Assembly (NCBI RefSeq): GCF_009937955.1
Contig: NZ_AP018439.1
Span: forward strand, 682,001-746,000
DNA from: Undibacterium sp. KW1
Lineage (GTDB): Bacteria; Pseudomonadota; Gammaproteobacteria; Burkholderiales; Burkholderiaceae_D
Direction: 5' to 3'
DNA: 64,000 nucleotides
Under the pieces are notes generated by a model, which was given only the letters and a program-made list of their open reading frames with translations, made no database searches and was not told the DNA's origin. Positions 35,512-44,816 of the stretch are shown here, in pieces; within the stretch, counting starts at the first letter, position 1; every line of letters begins with the position of its first letter. The position numbers were made by a program, and so were the translations under genes.

Positions 35512-35547
35512 CAACTACAAATTCAAAAGCAACTACAAATTCAAAAG
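35512..35547 (+). repeat. Tandem 18-bp repeat, two copies and a partial third
   Basis: CAACTACAAATTCAAAAG occurs twice in a row, followed by a degraded CAACATCAAAATCAG. It is AT-rich and precedes no gene on the plus strand. Confidence 0.8.
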
Positions 35548-35609
35548 CAACATCAAAATCAGAACATGGATTGATTTGCCATTTGTCCAGTTTTGATCAA
35601 CTTATTGTT

Positions 35610-35957
35610 TTAACTTCTAAAGATGAAATAAACTGCGCCCACTAAACACAAGCCCGCCCATACATAATCAAGCTTGAATGGCTGGCCCATATAAAACATG
35701 GCAAAGGGTACGAAGACGATCAGGGTCAGGGCTTCCTGTAATATCTTCAGCTGTGCCAGGCTGTACGCAGTGTAGCCTATTCTGTTGGCGGGCACTTGCA
35801 GCAGGTATTCGAACAGGGCGATGCCCCAACTGATGAAGGCGGCTACCCACCAGGCTTTGCTGGACAGGCTTTTCAGATGGCCATACCAGGCTACCGTCAT
35901 GAAGACGTTGGAGAGTATCAGCAAGCCTGTGGTTTGCACAATGATGGGAATTTGCAT
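35610..35957 (-). CDS. DUF486 family small membrane protein
   Basis: A 115-residue protein with four predicted membrane helices, like half of a drug/metabolite transporter. It begins QTTGLLILSNVFMTVAWYGHL. EYLLQVPANRIGY and FVPFAMFYMGQ are hallmarks of DUF486. The family is widespread; its substrate is unknown and dimerisation would be needed for transport. It follows folK by 29 bases on the same strand and could be in the same transcript. Confidence 0.9.
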   Translation of the reverse strand: MQIPIIVQTTGLLILSNVFMTVAWYGHLKSLSSKAWWVAAFISWGIALFEYLLQVPANRIGYTAYSLAQLKILQEALTLIVFVPFAMFYMGQPFKLDYVWAGLCLVGAVYFIFRS

Positions 35958-35986
35958 GGGGCCTCGCTTATCGCCTGGTCAGGTGC

Positions 35987-36484
35987 TCAGGTAATGGGTA
36001 ATTCTTGTATACGTTGCTCAGCTACCGCAGCGACATAGTCTTGTGCGCGGCCTTTGCCGGGAATGCTGATATCGGCAGACAGTTGCAGCAGAGGCAGCAG
36101 CACAAAAGCGCGTTCTGTCATGCGTGGATGGGGGACTTGCAGGTCGGCGGTATTTATTTCTTCATCGCCATACAAGAGCAAATCCAGGTCCAGGGTGCGC
36201 GGTGCATTGCGGTAGGGGCGCTCGCGGCCGTGCGCGAGTTCTATGGCTTGCAGGTGTTGCAGCAAGTCGGCGGCACTCAGGCTGGTGGTGAGTTCTGCGA
36301 CTGCATTGACGTAATCGTCACCGCTAGAATCGATGGGCGCACTGCCAAACAGGGCAGAGCGCGCCACGAGTGTGGTGTCTGGCAATTGTGCCAGCGCATC
36401 TATGGCTTTGCTGACGCTGGCCCTGGCATCACCAAGATTGGCACCTATGCCTATGAAAACCTGCAAATTCACTTGCACGCTCAT
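35987..36484 (-). CDS. folK: 2-amino-4-hydroxy-6-hydroxymethyldihydropteridine diphosphokinase
   Basis: Transfers pyrophosphate from ATP to hydroxymethyl-dihydropterin in folate synthesis. The 165 residues show FIGIGANLGDARAS at the start, LFGSAPID, the RPYRNAPRTLDLDLLLYG signature and VPHPRMTERAFVLLPL. It overlaps the pcnB stop by 4 bases, indicating translational coupling at the end of the perM-hda-HAD-pcnB-folK series. Confidence 0.97.
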   Translation of the reverse strand: MSVQVNLQVFIGIGANLGDARASVSKAIDALAQLPDTTLVARSALFGSAPIDSSGDDYVNAVAELTTSLSAADLLQHLQAIELAHGRERPYRNAPRTLDLDLLLYGDEEINTADLQVPHPRMTERAFVLLPLLQLSADISIPGKGRAQDYVAAVAEQRIQELPIT

Positions 36485-37836
36485 TCGGCTGCTGCGGCTG
36501 CCTTGCGTGGGGCGCGGCGGCGGGGTTTGCGTTTTTTGGGGCCAGCTTCAGCTGCTTTGGGTTTTGTGTTTATCAGGCGGTCACGTTCTACGCTGTCGCC
36601 TTCCATGAAATCTGTCCACCATTCACCGATTTCTTCATCGATTTCACCGGAGGCGCAACGCAGCAGCAAGAAGTCATAACCAGCGCGCAGGCGCGGGTGC
36701 TCCAGCATCTTGTACGGGGTCTTGCCTACGCGCTTGTCAAAACGTGGCTGCATGGCCCAGATATCGCGCATGTCCGAGCCTATCTTGCGCTGTATTGCCA
36801 GGGCGTCAGTCTGGGTGTTCAATACATCATCGGCAGCGAGGTGCAGGGCAGGGATGGGGAATTCACCGGCAGCTTTATAGGCTTCCCATTTCTCGACGAC
36901 TTGATGCCACAGCAAGGAGGCAAACAAGAAGCCCGGTGAAACGCCTTTGCCCTGTTGCACGCGTTCATCAGTATTGGCCAGCGCCAGGGTGACGAATTTT
37001 TCTCCCAAGGGTTGTTCCAGTACAACGTCAAGCAGGGGCATCAGGCCATGGTGCAGGCCTTCTTTGCGCAGTTGCTGCAGGCAGGCCATGGCATGGCCGC
37101 TGGTCAGCAGCTTAAGAGTTTCATCAAAGACGCGGGCGGCAGGCACATTGTTGATTAGCGGTGCCATCACGGCGATAGGGGCGCGGGTGGATGCATCAAT
37201 CGTGAAGTTCAGTTTTGCAGCAAAGCGTACCACGCGCAACATTCGCACAGGGTCTTCCCGGTAGCGGGCTTCTGGCACGCCGATGATGCGCAGGGTTTTC
37301 TTTTTGATGTCTTTCATGCCGCCGTGATAGTCGAGCACGATCTGGGATGCCGGGTCGTAGTACATGGCATTGACAGTGAAGTCGCGGCGGGCGGCATCTT
37401 CATATTGTTCGCCAAAGGTATTGTCACGCAGCACGCGGCCATGCTCATCCTTGGGCGCGCCATCAGTGGCAGACCCACGGAAGGTAGTCACTTCCAGCAA
37501 GTCTTGCCCAAACATGACGTGCACGATCTGGAAGCGGCGGCCTATGATAAAGGCGCGACGGAACAAACGCTTGACCTGTTCAGGCGTGGCATTGGTGGCA
37601 ATGTCAAAGTCCTTGGGTTTGACACCAGTCAACAAGTCGCGCACAGCACCACCCACGACGAAGGCCTTGAAGCCATTTTCTTGCAGGGTCTGGGTGATGC
37701 GTATGGCATTCGCGGACACCAGTTGCGGGTCTATGCCGTGGTCTTTATGACTCAGCACAGTGGGCTTTTGGTTGGCGCTGGCGGCATCGCTCTTGTTTTT
37801 TACGCCCAGTATTTTGCGAATAAATTTCTTGATCAT
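36481..37836 (-). CDS. pcnB: Poly(A) polymerase I
   Basis: Adds 3' A tails to RNA and so promotes its decay. The 451-residue protein has the class II nucleotidyltransferase head FVVGGAVRDLLTGVKPKDFDIAT, in which DFD binds metal. Also present are RRAFIIGRRFQIVHVMF, RRDFTVNAMYYD and the EDPVRMLRVVRFAAKL RNA-binding helix. The N-terminus is basic and carries IRKILGVKNKS. The C-terminus is an Arg/Lys/Ala-rich tail. These features separate poly(A) polymerase from CCA-adding enzymes. It overlaps both neighbours by 4 bases. Confidence 0.95.
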   Translation of the reverse strand: MIKKFIRKILGVKNKSDAASANQKPTVLSHKDHGIDPQLVSANAIRITQTLQENGFKAFVVGGAVRDLLTGVKPKDFDIATNATPEQVKRLFRRAFIIGRRFQIVHVMFGQDLLEVTTFRGSATDGAPKDEHGRVLRDNTFGEQYEDAARRDFTVNAMYYDPASQIVLDYHGGMKDIKKKTLRIIGVPEARYREDPVRMLRVVRFAAKLNFTIDASTRAPIAVMAPLINNVPAARVFDETLKLLTSGHAMACLQQLRKEGLHHGLMPLLDVVLEQPLGEKFVTLALANTDERVQQGKGVSPGFLFASLLWHQVVEKWEAYKAAGEFPIPALHLAADDVLNTQTDALAIQRKIGSDMRDIWAMQPRFDKRVGKTPYKMLEHPRLRAGYDFLLLRCASGEIDEEIGEWWTDFMEGDSVERDRLINTKPKAAEAGPKKRKPRRRAPRKAAAAAE

Positions 37837-38522
37837 TGCTTGTCAAACAGGTGAAGTTGAGGCCAACCTTTTGCCAGTGCATGGGCACTTAATTTGGCAT
37901 TGGGATTGGTTGCGACAGGATGGCTGACGCGTTCCAGCAGCGGTATATCGTTTTGCGAATCGCTGTAAAAATAACTATGGTGAAAGTCGCTGAGTTGCTT
38001 TAATGGTGTAACTTCCTGCTTCGCCAGCCAGTTTTCCAGATGGGTGATCTTGCCTGGGCCAGAGCTGGGCACGCCCAGTAGTTTGCCGGTGATATTACCA
38101 GTGGCATCCAGCTCAGGCTCTGCCGCCATCAAGTGTTGCACACCCAGTGCCCTGGCGATGGGCGCAGTGACAAAGCGGTTGGTGGCGGTGATGATGGCGA
38201 TCAGGTCATCCTGATCCTGATGTTTCTTGATCAGGTCATAAGCCGCAGGCAACAGGGCTGGCTGTATGACTTCCTGCATGAATTGCTGATGCAAGTCATC
38301 CAGTTTGGTACGCGGGAATTGTGCCAGTGTACCAAGCGCAAATTCCAGATACTCGACCGGGTCCAGTGTGCCAGCCTGGTATTGTGCAAAAAACTCTGCA
38401 TTGCGGCGGGCAAATTCGTCAGCATCAACGGCACCGACGCGACACAGGAACTGGCCCCATTCAAAATCAGAATCGATGGGGATCAGGGTGTGGTCAAGAT
38501 CAAATAAGGCGATATTACGCAT
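37833..38522 (-). CDS. HAD-IB family phosphatase (SerB-like)
   Basis: A 229-residue HAD hydrolase. Motif I is FDLDHTLIPID, the Thr/Ser motif is IITATNRFV, the Lys is in GPGKITHLENWL and motif IV is YSDSQNDIPLLE. The short helical cap fits subclass IB, which includes phosphoserine phosphatase-like enzymes. Substrate is not clear. It is wedged between hda and pcnB, with one base before the first and a 4-base overlap with the second, a conserved arrangement in betaproteobacteria. Confidence 0.92.
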   Translation of the reverse strand: MRNIALFDLDHTLIPIDSDFEWGQFLCRVGAVDADEFARRNAEFFAQYQAGTLDPVEYLEFALGTLAQFPRTKLDDLHQQFMQEVIQPALLPAAYDLIKKHQDQDDLIAIITATNRFVTAPIARALGVQHLMAAEPELDATGNITGKLLGVPSSGPGKITHLENWLAKQEVTPLKQLSDFHHSYFYSDSQNDIPLLERVSHPVATNPNAKLSAHALAKGWPQLHLFDKQ

Positions 38523-38523
38523 G

Positions 38524-39219
38524 CTATTCTGTCATGTTGTCAGGGTCCTGCTGTTGCTGCAGCATCAGTTCGCGCAACAGTGGCAGGGTGATGGGACGCT
38601 TGGTGACCAGGGAATAATGGTCCAGCTGGTCCAGGATATTGCTCAGCGTACTCATGTCGCGGCGGTAATGGGTAATCAGATAGGGTAACACGCCGGGGGA
38701 TATCTGTATGCCGCGCGCCTGGGCCGCTTTTTCCAGTGCGGCTATCTTGTCTTCGTCAGTCAGACCATGCACCTGGTAGATCAGGCCCCAGCCAAAGCGG
38801 GTGCGCAAGTCGTCACGTACATTCAAAATCATCGGCGGGCGGTTACCTGCGCCAATCAAAAAACCACCACGTGCACGTGCTTCATTGAACAGATTGAAGG
38901 CGGCAATCTGGTTCAGCGGCGACAATTGGTCGCAATCGTCAAGCAGGTAGAGGCTGACACCCTCAGTAAAGTCAAAGGCAGATTCTGGCGCATCAGCCGG
39001 GATATAGCGTGCCGTGTCATCTGCTGCCAGTGCATGCAGCAAATGCGTCTTGCCAGCCCCAGGCTCACCCCAGATATACACAGAGCGCTCGCCGTACTGA
39101 CTGGTAATGCGCTGGTCAAACATGCCCAGCAATTGCGCCAGCTCAGCATTTTGCCCCACCACAAAGGTGGCGAGGGACGGCAACTTTTGCGCGTCCAGGT
39201 CGAGTAATAATTGCCTCAT
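38524..39219 (-). CDS. hda: DnaA regulatory inactivator Hda
   Basis: An AAA+ protein that works with the beta clamp to hydrolyse DnaA-bound ATP and prevent re-initiation. The 231 residues begin MRQLLLDLDAQKLPSL, including a QLLLDL clamp-binding motif. Walker A is GEPGAGKTHLLHAL and Walker B is LYLLDDCDQL. It lacks the DNA-binding domain of DnaA. It overlaps the membrane-protein gene upstream by 4 bases. Confidence 0.94.
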   Translation of the reverse strand: MRQLLLDLDAQKLPSLATFVVGQNAELAQLLGMFDQRITSQYGERSVYIWGEPGAGKTHLLHALAADDTARYIPADAPESAFDFTEGVSLYLLDDCDQLSPLNQIAAFNLFNEARARGGFLIGAGNRPPMILNVRDDLRTRFGWGLIYQVHGLTDEDKIAALEKAAQARGIQISPGVLPYLITHYRRDMSTLSNILDQLDHYSLVTKRPITLPLLRELMLQQQQDPDNMTE

Positions 39220-40301
39220 GTCTGGCTATAAAAAGGACTGTTCAGGTAAGACGTGCGTATGTGCTTGACAGCGACCGAGATCACGGCTGATGCTGGCAGG
39301 GCAATTAAAATGCCGATGAAGCCAAACAGTTGCCCGAATGCCATCAAGGCAAAAATCACGGTCAGCGGGTGCAGGCCTATGCGTTCGCCGACCAGGCGCG
39401 GCGTCAGGTAAAACGATTCTAGCATCTGTCCTATGCCATAGATGATGGCGACTGACATCAGGCCGCTAAAACCATCAAATTGCAGGATAGCACCTATCAG
39501 CGCCAGTACCAGCCCCAGGCCATAACCAAGATAGGGGATGAATACCAGAAAGCCGGTAATGATGCCGACCGGCAAAGCCAGGTCAAAACGGGCGATGCTG
39601 AGTGCGACCGAGTAATACACCGCCAGTACGATCATCACCAGGATCTGGCCGCGCAGGTATTGCGCGAGGATATCATCAACTTCTTCTACCGCATTGGCCA
39701 CGCTTTTGACAAAACGACGCGGGATGAAATGGCTCAGGCGTTTGATCAGTGAATGCCAGTCCATCAGCAGGTAAAACAGTACGATGGGGATCAGCAGCAG
39801 ATTGGCAACCATGCCCAGCACAGCAGTGCCGCCGACACGGATGGAATTCAGTACCGCCTTGCCGATCACGTCACCGCTATTGGCCATCTGTTCGGTCAGC
39901 AAGGCTTTGATGCCGGTGCTGTCCAGACGCACCTTGATACCAAATTCTGACAGCATGGGCGTCAGCATTTCATCAAGCTTGTTGAAGAAGCTGGGTATCT
40001 GGTCTTGTAATTGTGGCACTTCTTTTTGCAATATCGGTATCATGATCAAGACCATGGCCAGCGCGGCGGCGATCAATATCACAATGACCAGGGTCGCCGC
40101 AACCGAGCGCGGCAGGCCAAATTTCTTGATACGCAGGGCACACAGCTTGTCGACCCAGGGCGTCAGCACATAAGACAATATGCTGGCGACGATAAAAGGC
40201 ATCAGCACCGGCCCCAGCAGCGACAGCAAGCTCAGTAGCGCAATTGCCACGGCCAGCCACAGCATGGATTGTTTTTGCTCCGACGTAAAAGAAAATGGCA
40301 T
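39216..40301 (-). CDS. AI-2E family transporter (PerM-like)
   Basis: A 361-residue polytopic membrane protein. Hydrophobic helices lie near residues 12-45, 65-90, 150-180 and 210-340. Family marks are the paired VLTPWVDKL region and YGIGQMLESFYLTPRLVGERIGLHPL near the C-terminus. Members of this family have been linked to permease or AI-2 export functions, but substrates vary. It is first in the minus-strand series with hda, HAD, pcnB and folK, and is divergent from purM with about 180 bases between them. Confidence 0.92.
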   Translation of the reverse strand: MPFSFTSEQKQSMLWLAVAIALLSLLSLLGPVLMPFIVASILSYVLTPWVDKLCALRIKKFGLPRSVAATLVIVILIAAALAMVLIMIPILQKEVPQLQDQIPSFFNKLDEMLTPMLSEFGIKVRLDSTGIKALLTEQMANSGDVIGKAVLNSIRVGGTAVLGMVANLLLIPIVLFYLLMDWHSLIKRLSHFIPRRFVKSVANAVEEVDDILAQYLRGQILVMIVLAVYYSVALSIARFDLALPVGIITGFLVFIPYLGYGLGLVLALIGAILQFDGFSGLMSVAIIYGIGQMLESFYLTPRLVGERIGLHPLTVIFALMAFGQLFGFIGILIALPASAVISVAVKHIRTSYLNSPFYSQT

Positions 40302-40479
40302 GTTTTTGGCTAAATAGTAGTCAAGATGATAGTTAAAATATTAATGAATTTACTGCCTGGCCCAAAATACAGCGTATTTGCGGTCAATATACGCGGTCAA
40401 TTTGTTAAAATAGCGGTTTTGCCGGACTTTTCTGGCAATTTCTCTATTTTACCGCCTCCTGCCCCTATTGCCGAATATC

Positions 40480-41523
40480 ATGAGCACTTCTACCCCTGTT
40501 TCTCTCTCTTACGCCGACGCTGGTGTCGATATGGTTGCCGGCGATGCGCTGGTTGATGCCATCAAACCCTTTGCCAAGCGCACCATGCGCGAAGGTGTCA
40601 TGGCGGGCATAGGCGGTTTTGGCGCCATGTTTGAAGTCAGCAAAAAGTACAAGGAACCGGTACTGGTTTCCGGCACTGACGGCGTGGGCACCAAGCTGAA
40701 ACTGGCTTTCCACCTCAACAAGCATGACACCGTTGGTATCGACCTGGTCGCCATGAGTGTCAATGACATCCTGGTGCAAGGCGCCGAGCCGCTGTTCTTC
40801 CTCGATTATTTTGCCTGCGGCAAGCTTGATGTTGCCACGGCAACTGATGTCATCAAGGGCGTGGCCTTTGGTTGCGAACAGGCTGGTTGCGCCCTGATTG
40901 GTGGCGAAACTGCTGAAATGCCATCCATGTATCCGGACGGCGAATACGACTTGGCTGGTTTTGCCGTCGGTGCGGTAGAAAAATCCAAGATCATTGATGG
41001 CAGCAAGATACAACCGGGTGACGTCATCCTCGGCCTGGCATCTTCCGGCATCCACTCCAATGGCTTCTCGCTGGTGCGCAAGATCATCGAAGTTGCCAAG
41101 CCAGACCTGAATGCGGACTTCCATGGCCGCAGCCTGGGTGACGCCTTGATGGCACCCACCCGCATCTACGTCAAACCTCTGCTGGCCCTGATGGAATCAA
41201 TGGAAGTCAAAGGCATGGCCCACATCACTGGTGGCGGCCTGGTAGAAAACGTCCCGCGTGTACTGGGTGACAAACTGACCGCTGTCCTGCATAAAGACGC
41301 ATGGACACTGCCACCCCTGTTCACCTGGTTGCAACAACACGGCGGCGTCGCGGACGCAGAAATGCACCGCGTATTCAACTGCGGCATAGGCATGGTCGTC
41401 ATCGTTGCTGCTGAACTGGCTGATGCAGCGATTGCACAACTGACTGCGGCTGGTGAATCCGTCTACAAGATCGGTGAAATCCGTGCGCGTGAAGGTGATG
41501 AGCATCAGACTATTGTGGTGTGA
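40480..41523 (+). CDS. purM: Phosphoribosylformylglycinamidine cyclo-ligase
   Basis: Closes the imidazole ring to make AIR in purine synthesis. The 347-residue protein starts [17 protein letters not shown], with [53 protein letters not shown] and the late [16 protein letters not shown] at 40480 is preferred over the TTG at 40468 that also fits the frame. A terminator follows. Confidence 0.97.
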   Translation: MSTSTPVSLSYADAGVDMVAGDALVDAIKPFAKRTMREGVMAGIGGFGAMFEVSKKYKEPVLVSGTDGVGTKLKLAFHLNKHDTVGIDLVAMSVNDILVQGAEPLFFLDYFACGKLDVATATDVIKGVAFGCEQAGCALIGGETAEMPSMYPDGEYDLAGFAVGAVEKSKIIDGSKIQPGDVILGLASSGIHSNGFSLVRKIIEVAKPDLNADFHGRSLGDALMAPTRIYVKPLLALMESMEVKGMAHITGGGLVENVPRVLGDKLTAVLHKDAWTLPPLFTWLQQHGGVADAEMHRVFNCGIGMVVIVAAELADAAIAQLTAAGESVYKIGEIRAREGDEHQTIVV

Positions 41524-41551
41524 TGGCTTGATTGCTAGTTAGTATTGATTA

Positions 41552-41575
41552 CGGGACCGTCAAGGTCCCGTTTTT
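41552..41575 (+). terminator. Terminator after purM
   Basis: CGGGACC / GGTCCCG stem with a 5-base loop followed by TTTTT, 28 bases after the stop. Confidence 0.92.
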
Positions 41576-41919
41576 GTTTCGGTTACAGGTTGGCGCAGTC
41601 ATGTTGTGTTTGAAAACAAGCACAGGCAATTACGCCGTATTCATCGTAATTTTTAGTCGTCCGTGAGCAGGGTGCGCCGTGTGCACCATTTTTATTGGTA
41701 AGCTGGCACCTTCACCAATCTGCTGCGACGCTGGCATGTTGAGACCAGACATAGTCAGATCAATCATATCCTTGCTTGTTAAAACAGCTTCGTGCGCAGA
41801 TGGCTGACTGTTAGAATTTGCAAGCAGCCCGGGCATGCTTTAGCGAGGCGTTACCGGCGAATTAATGAGCTTTGCTGTCCGGGCTTGCAACTATATTTTG
41901 ACCTTGCTTGTGTATAGCT
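41576..41919. other. Intergenic, no supported gene
   Basis: A 68-codon minus-strand frame at 41630-41836 begins with ATG but has no ribosome binding site and no recognisable family. I see no RNA gene or terminator here. Confidence 0.45.
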
Positions 41920-42684
41920 TTAGCGTGCAGCAGGCAGTGTTACACCGGGCAGCCATTTTTTGTAAATGCGTTCAAAGCTGCCGTCGGCCTTCATATCATC
42001 GAGTGTTTTTTGCCAACGGATGGCGATGCTATCTGGTGTGTCACGCGAAAAGGCGATATATTGAACTGCCTGAGTAATTGTGGAACCAGTCACTATGTCA
42101 TTGGCATTGATGCCCGCTGCCGACAAGGTATCAGCAAGTGTCACATCGTCAAGAGCCATCAAGGGTGCCCGTCCTGCCACCAGCATGCGCACGGCATCAA
42201 CTGGAGTCGGCACAGAATTGATATTGTTAAACCCCATACCGCGCAGCATTTGCTGCAAATACCATTCTCGCGGAATCAGGATGCGCTCTGCAAGCCTGGC
42301 TTGTTCCAGAGTATCAAAACGCTGACCATCGCGGCGCGTATAGAAATGGGCTGTGGTTGCCGAAACTGGTCCCACCCATTTGAATAATTTTTCGCGCTCG
42401 GGGGTGCGTGTAGTGACGAATAATCCTACGTTAGGCGTGGTGGTTGCATAGGCATAGCCTCTTGCCCAGGGCACGACTTCGATAGGTGCCCTTATGCCAA
42501 GGCGGTTCATGATCTCTTCAACCACTTCTGTGCCAAGGCCAGCTGGCTTCCCTTTTTGCGAGAAGGTGACAGGCGGATATTCCTCGGTGTAGAACCTGAG
42601 TTGCGTTTCTTCTGCCGTCGTTTCCAGCGTTACCAGCATGCAGAGCAGCAATGTGGCCAGGGTACGAACTGGCTGAAAAGACAT
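41920..42684 (-). CDS. Periplasmic amino-acid-type solute-binding protein
   Basis: A 254-residue protein with a signal peptide ending around TTAEE. The mature part is a family 3 (SBP_bac_3) binding protein: LRFYTEEYPPVTFSQKGKPAG, then TEVVEEIMNRLG, VPWARGYA and a C-terminal RIYKKWLPG. Transporter genes are absent. Isolated proteins of this group are frequent in betaproteobacteria and may bind amino acids or act as sensors. GAGGAG precedes the ATG by 6 bases. Confidence 0.9.
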   Translation of the reverse strand: MSFQPVRTLATLLLCMLVTLETTAEETQLRFYTEEYPPVTFSQKGKPAGLGTEVVEEIMNRLGIRAPIEVVPWARGYAYATTTPNVGLFVTTRTPEREKLFKWVGPVSATTAHFYTRRDGQRFDTLEQARLAERILIPREWYLQQMLRGMGFNNINSVPTPVDAVRMLVAGRAPLMALDDVTLADTLSAAGINANDIVTGSTITQAVQYIAFSRDTPDSIAIRWQKTLDDMKADGSFERIYKKWLPGVTLPAAR

Positions 42685-43148
42685 GATCTACTCCTCTTGG
42701 TATGTCTGGTTTCAATATACGCAGGCAGTAAATGGAAGTCAATCCTGAGGGCAGGGACGTGCAAACTAGCATGACTTGTTAATTTCATCAGACCACTGGT
42801 CAAGTTGTCGGACTATGACTGCTTTGCCGGGAGTTGAACAACGAATTAAAACTATTTGTCTAAAGTAAAGCGAGGCATCTCACTCAGCATTTTTCAGCTC
42901 CGGTCAGTGTTGCAGCAATCGTCTTTAGCCACGTTAGCTGACGAGTGATACACCTTCGTGCGATTGCGCGTTTTAATCGTATTGCAGGCCTGCATAGACC
43001 TGACTATATTCGCGAGATTTCAAACAAACATCTAAAGCAAGAAATTGATGACGGCGAATAATAATCATTTATCTTTATTGCCAAATAATAATCCTGTATA
43101 TTCGTTAGCAAATTTCCCGCACGACCTCTCTCCAGAAAGGATACTTGT
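42685..43148. other. Intergenic region between divergent genes
   Basis: No gene is supported. Composition becomes AT-rich from about 43000. This stretch is expected to hold the promoters for the solute-binding protein and the HAF-repeat protein. GAAAGGA precedes the latter's ATG. Confidence 0.5.
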
Positions 43149-44261
43149 ATGCACCCTGCATTGCGTAGTTCTTTGTTTCTGCTGGCTTTGATCGGTGGCC
43201 AGGCTGTTGCCTCGACGAGTCATTCTTTGGGTATAGAGCGCAAGCAGTATGGCGAGTCGATTGCCTATGACATGAATGCAGCGGGGCAGGTCGCTGCCGT
43301 CATCAAGGAAAAAGACGGAACGCCTCACGCCGTGTTCTTTGAAAAGGGTAAGCTCGTCAAGCTGGAGTTGCCGGGCGAAACCGAGAGCGAAGCCAAACGC
43401 ATCAATGACAAGGGTGAGATCGTCGGTTCTTCAAAAAAAGGGGAAATATGGCGCGCATTCATTCGCACCCGCGATCATGGCACCCAGGACCTGGGTACCC
43501 TGGGTGGCCCAAATAGTTATGGTGCTGCACTCAATCAGACTGGCCAGGCTGCCGGGTTTTCTGATACACCTGAGCGTGACTGGCATGCCTTTCTGTACAC
43601 CCCTGGTGAACCGCTGAAAGACCTGGGCACGTTGGGTGGCAGGGTCAGTTATGCGAGCGGCATCAACAACCAGGGACAGGTGGTTGGTTCTTCCATGATC
43701 ACCGATGGCACGCGCCGCGCATTCCTCTATGATGCTGCTAGCGGTATGAGGGACCTGGGCACTTTGGGTGGCCGCACCAGTTCAGCAACGGCTATCAACG
43801 ATCATGGCATCGTCGTAGGCGCATCAGAAATGAAAGACCGCCGCTGGCATGCCTTCATGCACGATGGTAAGCAAATGATAGACCTCGGTGCAAAAATCGG
43901 CTTTGGCGACAGCTTTGCCACCGGCATCAATAACGAAGGCCATGTCGTTGGCGTAGTTGATACTGCAGACCTGCGCCTGTCCTTTGTCTGGCGCGACAAT
44001 AAAATGACGCTGCACGCGGCCGGTAAAAGCCTGTACCTGACCAATGCCATCAACGATGGTGGCCAGGTCATAGGCGCAAGTTATGACCGTGGCCTTTATG
44101 CTGCCACTATGCCTTCCAATGCGACTCCCTTCGTTGATCGTGGCGGCGATAAAATCCTGGGCTTTAATGTCGTCATGTTATTGCTGGCACTGACCATCGC
44201 CATCTTCCGCAAGCGCCTCAAGGGTTTGTTTTTTGAGAAAAAACTGTTTTTTGGGGCTTGA
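43149..44261 (+). CDS. HAF-repeat extracytoplasmic protein with C-terminal membrane anchor
   Basis: A 370-residue protein with a signal peptide (cleavage near AVAST). The body is a repeated beta unit of about 45 residues, with DLGTLGG followed by xxSYAxGINxxGQVVGxS. Three units carry the full DLGTLGG at about residues 115, 158 and 201, and a fourth near 243 is degenerate. These are HAF repeats, which may form a propeller. The C-terminus has a hydrophobic helix (FNVVMLLLALTIAIF) followed by a Lys/Arg-rich tail, so the protein is probably anchored with the repeats outside the cytoplasm. Function is unknown. Confidence 0.85.
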   Translation: MHPALRSSLFLLALIGGQAVASTSHSLGIERKQYGESIAYDMNAAGQVAAVIKEKDGTPHAVFFEKGKLVKLELPGETESEAKRINDKGEIVGSSKKGEIWRAFIRTRDHGTQDLGTLGGPNSYGAALNQTGQAAGFSDTPERDWHAFLYTPGEPLKDLGTLGGRVSYASGINNQGQVVGSSMITDGTRRAFLYDAASGMRDLGTLGGRTSSATAINDHGIVVGASEMKDRRWHAFMHDGKQMIDLGAKIGFGDSFATGINNEGHVVGVVDTADLRLSFVWRDNKMTLHAAGKSLYLTNAINDGGQVIGASYDRGLYAATMPSNATPFVDRGGDKILGFNVVMLLLALTIAIFRKRLKGLFFEKKLFFGA

Positions 44262-44379
44262 ATTGGCGGCAGGAAGATAGAGTTTGTCTGCCTGAAATAA
44301 GCAAAGCAGGTAAGCAATATGGGTGCGAATAGCAAGGACTGTTCGCGCTTTGAAATCCTGAATTTATCAAAAGCAGTAA

Positions 44380-44814
44380 ATGTCCCTTATCCAGATTGCG
44401 TACCAGTCACCTGTGAATGGATGGCTGGCGCTGACACTCACTCTTGATGGCAAGACCATTGAGATTGATGCTTCAGATGTTCCCAATAATCCTGTTGAGA
44501 AACTTGCTGCCGCTATTCAAAGCGCGGCGAGTGGCCTTGATGCGTCCGTTTGGTGGAACCTTGAGCCAGCCGGATACTTCATGTACTTTGAGCGAGTTTT
44601 GGCAGAGGTGCGGCTGAGGATAGAATATGCTGGTGACGGCAAGCGCAGCCATGCGAAAGAAGTCGCTATCATTCAGGGAAGCAATGCCCAGATATTGAAA
44701 CCCTTCTGGCGATTCCTGCGCGAGTTTCAATCACATTCTTATGTTGAACCGCACTGGCCTGATGTGGATTATGGGCGCATCCAGCAGATCAAATTTTTAT
44801 TGGAAGGTAATTGA
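44380..44814 (+). CDS. Hypothetical protein, 144 residues
   Basis: Not recognised. It is a soluble protein with beta-rich N-terminal half (GWLALTLTLDGKTIEIDAS), several Trp residues, and a C-terminal FWRFLREFQSHSYVEPHWPD segment. It overlaps the next gene's frame at its stop. This suggests the pair is cotranscribed, and its function may be linked to the TPR protein that follows. Confidence 0.7.
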   Translation: MSLIQIAYQSPVNGWLALTLTLDGKTIEIDASDVPNNPVEKLAAAIQSAASGLDASVWWNLEPAGYFMYFERVLAEVRLRIEYAGDGKRSHAKEVAIIQGSNAQILKPFWRFLREFQSHSYVEPHWPDVDYGRIQQIKFLLEGN

Positions 44815-44816
44815 AC

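Larger units (their letters stand above)
35142..35609. repeat. Non-coding structured repeat region between panB and DUF486 gene
   Basis: No gene is supported in these 468 bases; two frames of 112-134 codons reflect repeats only. From about 35258 to 35460 the sequence is a dense set of inverted repeats. It includes a perfect 13-bp stem at 35300-35331 and paired CGGCCG boxes at 35293-35298 and 35342-35347. A looser pairing of GCGCAAAAAATGG with CCATTTTCTGCGC lies at 35383-35453. After it, an 18-mer is repeated in tandem at 35512-35547. The layout is that of a REP/BIME-like intergenic element. Confidence 0.6.

Noticed and set aside
35170..35596. Two overlapping plus-strand frames of 112-134 codons
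   Set aside because: They run through tandem 18-mers and inverted repeats, giving Gln/Lys repeat peptides rather than a gene.
41630..41836. 68-codon minus-strand frame after purM
   Set aside because: It begins with ATG but has no ribosome binding site and no recognisable domain; possibly chance.
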